DNA from: an uncultured Eubacterium sp.
GTDB taxonomy: Bacteria > Bacillota > Clostridia > Lachnospirales > Lachnospiraceae
Length of the DNA: 64,000 bases
Assembly: GCA_945939115.1 (NCBI GenBank)
Contig: CAMEVC010000009.1
Span: 1-64,000 of the forward strand
Direction: 5' to 3'
Shown: piece after piece, positions 19,075-26,918 of the stretch
Numbering within the stretch: position 1 is the stretch's first letter
Layout of the letters: each line of letters opens with the position of its first letter
Program-made: the position numbers and the translations under genes
The notes under the pieces: generated by a model
What the model was told of the DNA's origin: nothing
Databases searched by the model: none
Seen by the model: only the letters and a program-made list of their open reading frames with translations

Positions 19075-20362
19075 CACTTTCATTTATACCTAATGTTTTG
19101 CTATATACAGTTTGAAATCTTCTTGTCAAATCTTTATTTTTACTAAAGTCAAAAGCATATTTATTAACAAGTTTATTTATCGCCATAAAGCATTTTTCCA
19201 AAAGCTGCATACTTCTGTTTTTATTAGCTTTAATATTTGTCGTAGTATTATTTACATCATCTGTATAATTGTCATTCACATATGCCCATATCATCATCTG
19301 CACAGTAATAATTTTTTCATCAAGACATAATGCCCAGATAATTTCAGGAAAATCATCAAATAATTTTCTAAAGTAATTTTGAAAAGCCCTACTTTGATAA
19401 GGCTCACGATCTTCATTTTCATAGCCTTCAATAGCTATTATCACTTTCTGATAACAATCAAGCAAATCATCCTTATTAGACATAAATTCCATGCTCATTG
19501 CTTTCAATTTAGAAAAGTCATCATTTTCAATTTCTTCTTTCGTCAATGTCAAAATCTGAAATCTGTCATCTTTCTTTTTTGTCCTTTTCTCTAAAAAATT
19601 ATCTCTCAAAACCCTATTTGTAGTCCAAGAATCTAAAAAGAACTTGTCATCCCTCTTTAACCATACTTTTCCATTGTTAGACAATTCAACTGCATTTTTA
19701 TATTGTTTTTCCATTTCTGTTCTTATTTTTGATAATTCATCGTCATTTTCTTTATCAGAGACTACTATAAAGAACGCAAATGAGTTTATGATAATGCATC
19801 TGCTAGCACAATAATAAGTTGAATGTTCTGTTAATCTAAATGGTCCTATTCGAAACCAATCAATTTCAAATTCCCTTTCATTTTTCAAATGATAACAATG
19901 TTCAGCCATTTCTTTGCTTAAACATCCACTTCCCATATATATTGCAAAAACTGTTATATTGGATTCAGCACACCCCCTATTCATAATATAATCTACATTT
20001 TTTTCATATAGTTTAATATCAAATTCAGCATCATTCGCTCTTGCCGAATTATAACAGATCTTTAAAAGCCACCTAACCAACATATTATAATTATATTTAA
20101 AATAAATCTTCTTTGTTGATATAGATAAGCATTCATTATATTTCAATATTAAATTCAAAGCATAGTCATCTAACTGCGACAATTCTCTATTATTGCAGTC
20201 TGCACATACATCTTTTACAGTTAATTCACCCTTAATAAGTCTAACAGGCGCTTTGTCTGACCATACAGACTGTTCTTCTACATTCATATGATCAATAAAA
20301 CCTTTCGGAATTATATGTTCTCTTGACATTTTCCCTGTATATTCACAATATGCACACTTCAT
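19061..20362 (-). CDS. HNH endonuclease of the helicase/DUF2290 operon
   Basis: Starting at ATG 20362 the 433-residue protein opens with C3xxC6, the core EHIIPK (H16) and a second pair C53xxC56 followed by N58, the layout of a zinc-finger HNH nuclease. The remaining ~370 residues are not recognised. It would nick or cut DNA. The upstream open frame to 20431 coincides with a strong hairpin, so I exclude it; the Shine-Dalgarno sequence for the chosen ATG is weak. It is the last gene of the operon with the helicase and the DUF2290-like gene, and a defence role is inferred. Confidence 0.75.
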   Translation of the reverse strand: MKCAYCEYTGKMSREHIIPKGFIDHMNVEEQSVWSDKAPVRLIKGELTVKDVCADCNNRELSQLDDYALNLILKYNECLSISTKKIYFKYNYNMLVRWLLKICYNSARANDAEFDIKLYEKNVDYIMNRGCAESNITVFAIYMGSGCLSKEMAEHCYHLKNEREFEIDWFRIGPFRLTEHSTYYCASRCIIINSFAFFIVVSDKENDDELSKIRTEMEKQYKNAVELSNNGKVWLKRDDKFFLDSWTTNRVLRDNFLEKRTKKKDDRFQILTLTKEEIENDDFSKLKAMSMEFMSNKDDLLDCYQKVIIAIEGYENEDREPYQSRAFQNYFRKLFDDFPEIIWALCLDEKIITVQMMIWAYVNDNYTDDVNNTTTNIKANKNRSMQLLEKCFMAINKLVNKYAFDFSKNKDLTRRFQTVYSKTLGINESEKVM

Positions 20363-20420
20363 AAGTACCCATCGCCTTCCCCAAGTAATATTATCAACCA
20401 GATATTTATTTCCAACAACA

Positions 20421-20457
20421 AATAAGACCATAGACGTTACTTTTATGGTCTTATTTA
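20421..20457. promoter_or_regulatory. 13-bp perfect inverted repeat before the HNH gene
   Basis: Arms at 20421-20433 and 20445-20457 are exactly complementary with an 11-nt loop. It lies between the stop of the DUF2290-like gene (20486) and the start of the HNH gene (20362). The U-tract after the hairpin is weak on either strand, so it may attenuate, process or stabilise the transcript rather than end it. Confidence 0.65.
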
Positions 20458-20485
20458 TTATTGTTCTATTTGCTATTTTAGACGT

Positions 20486-21148
20486 TCAATCTATGCAATT
20501 TCCAAATGCCATTCTTAATTTTTTCATTTCATTATCTTTAAGCAAACAATGTTTCGGAAGCCCACACTCCAATTTTACCAATTCATCATCTTCTAAATGA
20601 TATATGTACTTAAAAATGAGAAACAAAAATTCTTTAGGATAGAGAAAACATTGCAATGGCATCCTCACACTTTCCTTAAACACGCCAATATGCAAGTGTA
20701 CTAAAGCATGATAATAATCTTGTCTTCCTAATTCTCCGTAATCAATTCTTATATAATTACTTAATCTCCTACTGAATTCTTTAGGACTAATGTCAGCATC
20801 TTCTTGCATTTCTTCTTCATCTTCCAAAATATTTTGCCTGTAATTTGGCAAAAAAGACAATGTATGTTGCAATAGTTTTCCATTATCATCAAAAATATAT
20901 TGCATAGTAATTATGGAATCATCAATCAATAAAATTGTGTACTTATCATCCCTTAAAAGTTTATCAAATATCTCTTGATAAGAGTCATATTTAATATGAT
21001 CAGTTGTCTCTCCAATTTCATTTTTACTACAATGATATTTATTAACTATATTAACAATACCAATATCATTGTCTAATGCTTGAAATTCCAAGAATTGCTG
21101 TTGAATCACATCAAAATCAGTAAGTTCAATTTTTTGTCTTTTACTCAT
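20486..21148 (-). CDS. DUF2290-like protein
   Basis: The 220-residue protein contains RIDYGELGRQDYYHALVHLH, followed by a GVFKESVRMPLQCFLYPKEF block; the R-D-Y...H-x-H...R-x-P...P-x-x-F pattern resembles DUF2290 proteins, which are often beside nucleases and helicases in defence loci. The family call is by memory of the motif and is moderate. The ATG overlaps the helicase stop by 8 bases (ATGAGTAA), implying coupled translation. No catalytic function is known to me. Confidence 0.65.
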   Translation of the reverse strand: MSKRQKIELTDFDVIQQQFLEFQALDNDIGIVNIVNKYHCSKNEIGETTDHIKYDSYQEIFDKLLRDDKYTILLIDDSIITMQYIFDDNGKLLQHTLSFLPNYRQNILEDEEEMQEDADISPKEFSRRLSNYIRIDYGELGRQDYYHALVHLHIGVFKESVRMPLQCFLYPKEFLFLIFKYIYHLEDDELVKLECGLPKHCLLKDNEMKKLRMAFGNCID

Positions 21149-23153
21149 CTGAATATTTTTTCAACTTTCTTATTAAATCTTCTATTGAAGTAGCTCCTAC
21201 TTGTTCTTTGAGGACTTCAATTGTAACGTCTGTATTAGTTCCTACCTTCTTGTAAACATCTTCAATTGTATCCATTTTCTCAGATTCCACTTTTGCAATA
21301 CTTTGCATTTCTTTCAGAACGTCAAGAGTTGGATAATCAAAATCAAGTGTATAATTTTTTTCCTTTACTTCTTCATATTCTGAACATAATGTTTCCATTA
21401 CATCACCAGCAGTTCCATAAACATACGTTTTGAATTTAGCTCGTGTCATAGCTGTAAACAATCTATTCCTAGAATAAGTAAGCATACTACTCATCTTATG
21501 AGCATTGATTACAAATACTATATTAGCCTCATTGCCCTTGGCTCTAAAGATAGTCGTAAATGTTATACTGCCTTTTCTTTTAAACTTAATTGCATTATCT
21601 TTGTTTACCAAATGTACCTTATAATCATTTTGCCCTGCAGCTCTTTTGGCTTCGTTGAAAGCATCCTTAAATTCAGAAAAATCATCTTGCAAACTCATAG
21701 AGGATAAATCAATAATTAATATGTCTTCTAATAAAACGTCTTCCTCTTCTACCAATCTAAAAATTTCTTTTGTTATTTCTTTATATTGTTCATCCGTATC
21801 AGAAACAGGATTTATTTCTACACATTCTTCTGGTTTAAACTCAATTTCCTCATTTCTTTCTAACACTACATGTTTTCCATAGCCAAGAACCCCTTCTTTT
21901 TCTTTGTAACCGACAGCTTTCCAAATAGAATAATCTTCCATCATATTTACAAGGTCAGGCGTTCCATCTTTTTTCTTTTTATATATTCCTAACCCAAGAG
22001 CATGTGCTGTTACTAGAATTTCTTTCGGTGTTCTATAACAAACACTCAAATCAATGTCTTCACAAGTTTCCTGTCCGAAAATATCTCCCTTTAATGGCAT
22101 AGGATTAGTGTTATTCAGCGATTGCAATTCATCATACGCATATATTAGTTTACCTGTGTACTTTAATGTTCTTAATGCCAATTTAAAAAAATTTAATTTA
22201 AAGTCTTGTGCTTCGTCTACAAAAATATAGTTATATGTTTTCTTTATATTTTCTCCAGATTTTTCTAAAAGTTCTCTACATACAGCATCATATTTATCTG
22301 TTCCGCGAAGATTCATAGCTGAACGGTATGAATGAAAATTTAAGTTATTATCCGTACAAACTTTTGAATAAAAACCTTCCATCTCACTTCCTCCCCATGA
22401 ATGAAGGATGTGAATTTTACTCATATCAGGCTCTTTATACTTTTCAAAATCTTTATAATAAAGTTTAAACAATTCTTCAACATACTGTTTTAGTGATTTG
22501 GTGTAAAAAACATATGCCAAGTCCAGATCACGATATTTAAAATGTGTATACGCCATTTTCTTAACCAGTAAAATGGTTTTTCCACTTCCTGCTAGTCCTC
22601 TTATACGCATATGATTACTAGTCTTGTTATATATACCTTTAAACTGTTCCTGATCCAACATATTCATTGAATTATTTCGCTTCTTGATTATAGCCCCCAA
22701 AGAATTCGCCTTATCTATTTCTCTGTCATCCGTATTATTCATTCCATATACATTCTGAATTATACCATTGACCTGTTTATATTCTTCTCGCGATAATAAA
22801 TCATTTCCATTTAAAAATTCAAGTATTGCTGCTATATCTTTTAAGCAAATACATTCTAAAACTTTTTGCCCAGCAAAATACAAGTCACTAAGATTTGGAC
22901 TAGACATAACAACTTGCGTAAAATGCCTTGTATATATAATTTTTTCAGCCTCTATCTCATACAAAGCAATAATCCCTTTGCGGGATACAATACACCCTTT
23001 CATAACACTTTCTTGTCTATCTAATTCTATTAAGGGATAACCATAGTATATTGAAATGTCTTCTATTTGAAGCTTTTCTATTTCTCCTATTATTTTTTCA
23101 ATACACCCAACAACCTCTGTTGATAAATCGCAATATTCTCCAAATTTACGCAT
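21141..23153 (-). CDS. UvrD/Rep-type superfamily 1 helicase
   Basis: The 670-residue protein has Walker A GLAGSGKT near residue 186, the Walker B/motif II DEAQD near residue 313, a motif IV-like YRTPKEI and a C-terminal TAMTRAK (motif VI), so an active SF1A ATPase is expected. Residues 1-180 form a separate N-terminal domain with a possible nuclease- or NERD-like strand set (GCIVSRKGIIALYEIE), not assigned. The ATG at 23153 follows AGAGGTG; a GTG three codons earlier is possible. It leads the operon with the DUF2290-like and HNH genes, and is presumably the motor of a defence complex. Confidence 0.8.
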   Translation of the reverse strand: MRKFGEYCDLSTEVVGCIEKIIGEIEKLQIEDISIYYGYPLIELDRQESVMKGCIVSRKGIIALYEIEAEKIIYTRHFTQVVMSSPNLSDLYFAGQKVLECICLKDIAAILEFLNGNDLLSREEYKQVNGIIQNVYGMNNTDDREIDKANSLGAIIKKRNNSMNMLDQEQFKGIYNKTSNHMRIRGLAGSGKTILLVKKMAYTHFKYRDLDLAYVFYTKSLKQYVEELFKLYYKDFEKYKEPDMSKIHILHSWGGSEMEGFYSKVCTDNNLNFHSYRSAMNLRGTDKYDAVCRELLEKSGENIKKTYNYIFVDEAQDFKLNFFKLALRTLKYTGKLIYAYDELQSLNNTNPMPLKGDIFGQETCEDIDLSVCYRTPKEILVTAHALGLGIYKKKKDGTPDLVNMMEDYSIWKAVGYKEKEGVLGYGKHVVLERNEEIEFKPEECVEINPVSDTDEQYKEITKEIFRLVEEEDVLLEDILIIDLSSMSLQDDFSEFKDAFNEAKRAAGQNDYKVHLVNKDNAIKFKRKGSITFTTIFRAKGNEANIVFVINAHKMSSMLTYSRNRLFTAMTRAKFKTYVYGTAGDVMETLCSEYEEVKEKNYTLDFDYPTLDVLKEMQSIAKVESEKMDTIEDVYKKVGTNTDVTIEVLKEQVGATSIEDLIRKLKKYSDE

Positions 23154-23288
23154 ATTTGTCACCTCTGTAATTATTAGAATTATATCTTTAATAATGCATA
23201 ATCAAATAACCCAAAATGTATTTATAGTATATCATATAATTTAAACATTTCCGATTACTTCACCCAAACTCTTAAATTTCGTTATTTA

Positions 23289-23577
23289 TTACAATTCATA
23301 AGCCAGCCCATAACAATATCTCTCTTTGGATATGTTATGGATTAATTCAATCATATCCAATTTGGATCTTTTAACTTGCTCTGCTCTTTTAAGTGCCTCT
23401 TCATATACAAAATCATCTCCATCATTAACAACTAGTGGTCTTATAATCTCATGCCAATGATCGTTGTCATAATCAAAAAACATAGAAATAGCATCCAACG
23501 TACATTCAGCTAATTCTTCTTTTTTACATACATCGACAGCATTTCCATTTTTCTTTGTCAGTAATTTTGAAAATCAT
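23289..23577 (-). pseudogene. Small gene with probable one-base frameshift
   Basis: An ATG at 23577, inside the end of the 130-residue upstream gene, opens a frame MIFKITDKE... that stops after 17 codons. Removing one A from the five-A run at 23548-23552 joins it to a frame encoding NGNAVDVCKKEELAEC and onwards to 23289, about 95 residues of normal protein-like sequence. The 3' frame alone would have to begin at TTG 23498 without a clear Shine-Dalgarno site. Sequencing error, real mutation or programmed slippage are all possible. Function is unknown. Confidence 0.55.
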
Positions 23578-23950
23578 CACCAATGCCAAAGGAAATAAAT
23601 TTATATTTTCCATTAACGAGATTTTTTGTTGTAAAAACCCTTCCCCTTCTAACAGAAAATCCATCCTGCATATTAAAATATTTCTCTATATCTCCGTGTA
23701 ATAATGCATTATATTCCTCTAACCTTCTTCTGTACCTTTCGCTTTTGGTTTCTTCATACTTCTTTTTTGCCATGAGAACCATAAATTCAGGTGGTTTCGC
23801 TGCATTAAACATTTTTACAATATGCTCGTCAGTTATTTTTCCATATTCTTTTTCTGGAATTTCCGCACCAAAACAATATTGCTGCATAATCTGTAGAACT
23901 TTTTCTTTTTTATACTTCTTATTACTTACAAACAACAAAGTTCCATACAT
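23558..23950 (-). CDS. Unknown small protein
   Basis: I start this 130-residue protein at ATG 23950, preceded by AGGTGG at nine bases; the longer frame to 24049 would overlap the divergent promoter region. It begins MYGTLLFVSNKKYKKEKV and is rich in Lys and Glu, with no motif that I recognise. It is divergent from the TnpC-like gene and overlaps the next small gene by 20 bases, so the pair is likely coupled. Similar small proteins occur in mobile elements, but I cannot name a family. Confidence 0.6.
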   Translation of the reverse strand: MYGTLLFVSNKKYKKEKVLQIMQQYCFGAEIPEKEYGKITDEHIVKMFNAAKPPEFMVLMAKKKYEETKSERYRRRLEEYNALLHGDIEKYFNMQDGFSVRRGRVFTTKNLVNGKYKFISFGIGDDFQNY

Positions 23951-23998
23951 GAAATTCCACCACCTTTTCATTCGATTATTTATTATTAATTTTACGGT

Positions 23999-24018
23999 GT
24001 AGACACTAAAATGTCTAC
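23999..24018. promoter_or_regulatory. Palindromic operator-like site
   Basis: GTAGACA-CTAAAA-TGTCTAC is a perfect inverted repeat with 7-bp arms in the divergent gap between the unknown gene (23950) and the TnpC-like gene (24076). It has the size of a site for a dimeric repressor. No regulator gene is adjacent, apart from the winged-helix gene at 36676. Confidence 0.5.
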
Positions 24019-24075
24019 TGATTTTTGTACCCTTGTGATATACTATCAATATCGAAACAGAGAGGATGATTCGTT

Positions 24076-24630
24076 ATGGGTGATGGACGCATTAATCTTG
24101 ATAGAATTGCAAAAGAAGCTGAAGAACAGAAATTGCGAGAAGCTTGGAGTAAAATGACCTATGAACAGCAGCAGGCGTACTTGGCAGAACTTGAAGAAGA
24201 ACAGCAAGAATCAAATAGAATGTCTGGCATTGAGAAGGAAAATGAAAAATCCGCCGCTGATGCACTACTAAAAGCTCAATTAGGAATAGAATTCTTAAAA
24301 TTAAATCACTTCCCTGTTAATCCGACAACACTTAGCCAACATGCGGGAATCAGTCGCAGTTACATATATAAGAATAAAAAAATCAAAAGAATGATTGATA
24401 AGTGTAAGGATTATAATGCTGAGTTAAAGCGTTTGGAAACAGAAGCCAAAAAAGCAGGATTATATTCTCCGACAAATTCTAAAGATAATTCTGCTCTAAA
24501 CTATCACCTACACGTAAAACTGATTGAAAGTTATGTTCATGAATATCAGACACTTAAAGCACTAAATAGATTTATGGAAGATAAAATTGCTGATGTAAAG
24601 AAACAAATTGAAGAAAAAAATAACAAGTAA
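24076..24630 (+). CDS. TnpC-like (DUF6262) transposition accessory protein
   Basis: The 184-residue protein has a helix-turn-helix-like segment (FPVNPTTLSQHAGISRSYIY) followed by a coiled coil (about 115-180), the form of Tn554 TnpC / DUF6262 proteins that accompany paired tyrosine recombinases. TnpA and TnpB recombinases are not present in the window, so the gene is an orphan and may mark a decayed element. GAGG lies ten bases before the ATG. It has its own terminator at 24634-24665. Confidence 0.65.
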   Translation: MGDGRINLDRIAKEAEEQKLREAWSKMTYEQQQAYLAELEEEQQESNRMSGIEKENEKSAADALLKAQLGIEFLKLNHFPVNPTTLSQHAGISRSYIYKNKKIKRMIDKCKDYNAELKRLETEAKKAGLYSPTNSKDNSALNYHLHVKLIESYVHEYQTLKALNRFMEDKIADVKKQIEEKNNK

Positions 24631-24633
24631 TAT

Positions 24634-24665
24634 GACAGACTGGCTTCTTGCTAGTCTGTTTTTAT
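24634..24665 (+). terminator. Terminator of the TnpC-like gene
   Basis: ACAGACTGGC and GCTAGTCTGT (24635-24659) form a stem with one G-U pair, followed by TTTTTATTTT on the plus strand, four bases after the TnpC-like stop. Confidence 0.85.
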
Positions 24666-24674
24666 TTTCACTAC

Positions 24675-24752
24675 TCTTTCTCCCTCACCTGTGTCATGTA
24701 GGGAGAAAGATAGATTTGCTTAGTGCTGGTCTTTTCAGCACTTAGGAAATCT
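24675..24752. other. Two strong stem-loops in a non-coding stretch
   Basis: The first is a perfect 11-bp stem (24675-24685 with 24700-24710, 14-nt loop). The second is a longer imperfect stem: AGATTT (24712-24717) with AAATCT (24747-24752) enclosing TTAGTGCTG/CAGCACTTA around a short loop. No gene covers 24631-24887. It could be a small RNA, a mobile-element end or a regulatory leader for the 88-residue gene downstream. Confidence 0.55.
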
Positions 24753-24887
24753 TGATTGAGGGTAGATGTATAAGAAAAAGAAAATAGATATTTAGGTATT
24801 ATTTATTTAATATCTAATGTTGCAAAATTCCACTATTTATGATACTATTATTATAGAACAAATGTTTGTCCAAGGGAGGGCTTGACT

Positions 24888-25154
24888 ATGAGTATTTTTA
24901 TTGAAGATGACCCTAATTTTTATAGACGGAACTCTATTTTCGAGGAAGATTGCCTTGATAACGAAGAATATGACGATAATAATGAAATCGAACCTCTCTG
25001 GTGGAAAGAGCCGCCAAAGGACGAGGAAGAGCGTATAAGAGCCTATGAGGAGCATAGAATTAAATCCGAGCAAGAAGACGAAGAATATCGGGAATATTGT
25101 GAGACAATGAACCGTCTGGATGCTGTTTTCTATGGAGAGGAAGATTATATGTAA
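24888..25154 (+). CDS. Small acidic protein of unknown function
   Basis: The 88-residue protein starts at ATG 24888 with AGGGAGGG eight bases upstream. It is very acidic (repeated Asp/Glu runs, DEEERIRAYEEH) with a Trp-Trp pair near residue 40 and a MNRLDAVFYGE segment near the end. Such proteins are common cargo of mobile elements; DNA mimicry is possible for so acidic a protein but nothing here shows it. It is convergent with dtcC and shares a bidirectional terminator with it. Confidence 0.65.
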   Translation: MSIFIEDDPNFYRRNSIFEEDCLDNEEYDDNNEIEPLWWKEPPKDEEERIRAYEEHRIKSEQEDEEYREYCETMNRLDAVFYGEEDYM

Positions 25155-25182
25155 TCTTGTAATCACTTTAGCGCATCACCGT

Positions 25183-25219
25183 GTAAAAGGAAACAGTTTT
25201 CATAACTGCTTCCTTTTAC
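25183..25219. terminator. Bidirectional terminator between the acidic gene and dtcC
   Basis: GTAAAAGGAAACAGTT (25183-25198) pairs with AACTGCTTCCTTTTAC (25204-25219) with one mismatch and a 5-nt loop. The A-rich left arm and T-rich right arm give short T runs in both directions. It sits between two convergent genes. Confidence 0.85.
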
Positions 25220-25227
25220 ATTATTCA

Positions 25228-26460
25228 TTAATCATAAACAAAATATTCTTTTGCCAATATCTCAAAAGCTTTTGCACTTGTATAAGATGCATAATCATGA
25301 TAATCATCATTTTTTCCTTGATTGGCAAAGTCACTAACAGACTTAATCGCTATAAATTTAGGTTTTGGATTTAGACCACAATATGCAGCATAATACATAC
25401 CATAGATTTCCATTTCTATCCCTAAAACATCCCTGTCTTGATTATTGATAATATCTTCTACTATTTCTGGATCTGTCACTACTGAAGCTCCTGATGCGAT
25501 TGGTCCAATTAAAAGTTTCAATTTTGTCTCTGGTTTTTTCCCATGAGTAAAGCTGTCCTGAATTGAAGCCAGAGCACTAGCATCACTTTGCAGCCTTCTG
25601 CAATACCCTAATAGCGTTGCATCAATTGATTTCTGGTCAATGGAATTCATATGTAAATGTTCTTCTTCCTTTTTAACATCTTTTCCTGCTCTATAATCCC
25701 ATGCTCTTGATGCAACGATTATGTCACCGTAATTCATCTTATCTGGTTTTGCTCCACCTGTGATACCTGTCATTACGATATATTTAGGTATAAAATTATT
25801 AATCATTTTTGTTGCTAACGAGGTTGCTGCAACCATTCCCATTTGACTTGCATTTGAAAATACTACACGTATTTTTTGTCCATCTTTTTCAAAATATCCT
25901 GTACTATAAATATCGTCGTCGTACTCAACATTGATTTCTTTAACACCTTGCAACCCCTCAGCAATAACGTCTATTTCTTCTTTTAAAGCACATATTACTG
26001 CAATATCATAATCGTAAGCTCTACGAATTGTAGTATTTGAAACGATTGTAATAGCCGCCTCAATCCTTGTTTTAAGTTCTTCTTCCCAATCAGTATTAGA
26101 TGGATCATAATCTATTGCCGTGTGAATAGCTCCTTCTGAACTTGAAAAAATTTCAGTACTATCTTTATGCCCTGATACAGAAATAACATATCTTGGATAA
26201 AAGAAAGACATGGTTCTTGATTCTTTTATTTCTTTTAATAATTTCATTCCACCATCAGTAAGAGTCGCACTGCATTCCGTTTGAGGAAGGTGGATATCCA
26301 AAATCATAATATCATAATTCTTTTCTCTTAACTTTCGCTTTGCCTCATTAATGTTCCCCGCAGCGGCAACTGATACTTCATCTGATATATAAGGTGTTAA
26401 TACCCTATATATTTCCTGTCTCTTACTTTGTTCATCATCTACAATAAGTATATTTACCAT
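25228..26460 (-). CDS. dtcC: Detocs effector: receiver domain fused to nucleoside phosphorylase-like domain
   Basis: Residues 1-140 of this 410-residue protein are a receiver domain (acidic DDE at 8-10, phospho-acceptor D55 in MILDIHLP). Residues about 150-410 are a PNP/UDP phosphorylase fold (IAVICALKEEIDVIA, VMTGITGGAKP, GIEMEIYG and SVSDFANQGK with its catalytic Asp). This fusion is the DtcC effector of Detocs, shown for characterised members to cleave ATP once the receiver is phosphorylated, which stops phage growth by energy loss. AGGAGG precedes the ATG. It follows dtcB by 8 bases. Activity of this copy is inferred from intact motifs. Confidence 0.88.
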   Translation of the reverse strand: MVNILIVDDEQSKRQEIYRVLTPYISDEVSVAAAGNINEAKRKLREKNYDIMILDIHLPQTECSATLTDGGMKLLKEIKESRTMSFFYPRYVISVSGHKDSTEIFSSSEGAIHTAIDYDPSNTDWEEELKTRIEAAITIVSNTTIRRAYDYDIAVICALKEEIDVIAEGLQGVKEINVEYDDDIYSTGYFEKDGQKIRVVFSNASQMGMVAATSLATKMINNFIPKYIVMTGITGGAKPDKMNYGDIIVASRAWDYRAGKDVKKEEEHLHMNSIDQKSIDATLLGYCRRLQSDASALASIQDSFTHGKKPETKLKLLIGPIASGASVVTDPEIVEDIINNQDRDVLGIEMEIYGMYYAAYCGLNPKPKFIAIKSVSDFANQGKNDDYHDYASYTSAKAFEILAKEYFVYD

Positions 26461-26468
26461 GATTCCTC

Positions 26469-26909
26469 CTATAAATCTAACGTGTCCAAAAGCGTCTCAA
26501 AATTAGCAGCCCATTCATCATCTCCATAATATATTGTACCTTTCCATATTTGGCTAAACGAAGCTTCAAATTCTTTATTTAATGATTCCAAAGATATTTT
26601 ATCATCATCAAATGTTTCAAACTGGGTAATTACTACAACTGGAGAAAATATTTTTTTATTTAACATCCGTTTCATTATGTTTTTCCCAGCTACAGGTTTT
26701 TTATCCCCTCCACTCTCTGTACTTGTGATGTTATAAGTTGGCAATGACATATCTAAAACTACTAAATCCCAATTATCTTCAAGAACTTTTTTCATGCCAT
26801 TATTAAAAGCATATGTTTCATCCACTATGCAATCAGGATATTTATTTTCTAGCAAGTCTCGTATTTGCTTGAGTTTATTTAAATTATCCTCTATTATCAA
26901 TACTCGCAT
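26469..26909 (-). CDS. dtcB: Detocs stand-alone receiver protein
   Basis: The 146-residue protein is a single receiver domain: EDN at 7-9, phospho-acceptor D53 in VVLDMSLP, and the conserved VVVITQFETF strand-loop. It has no output domain. In Detocs this protein is thought to act as a phosphate sink that prevents accidental activation of the effector. AGGAGGG precedes the ATG, and the gene sits between dtcA (9 bases upstream) and dtcC (8 bases downstream), as in known Detocs operons. Confidence 0.88.
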   Translation of the reverse strand: MRVLIIEDNLNKLKQIRDLLENKYPDCIVDETYAFNNGMKKVLEDNWDLVVLDMSLPTYNITSTESGGDKKPVAGKNIMKRMLNKKIFSPVVVITQFETFDDDKISLESLNKEFEASFSQIWKGTIYYGDDEWAANFETLLDTLDL

Positions 26910-26918
26910 GTTGCCCTC

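Noticed and set aside
24675-24752. Retron or similar RNA-based system
   Set aside because: No reverse transcriptase gene is present in the window, so the stem-loops are reported only as a structured region.
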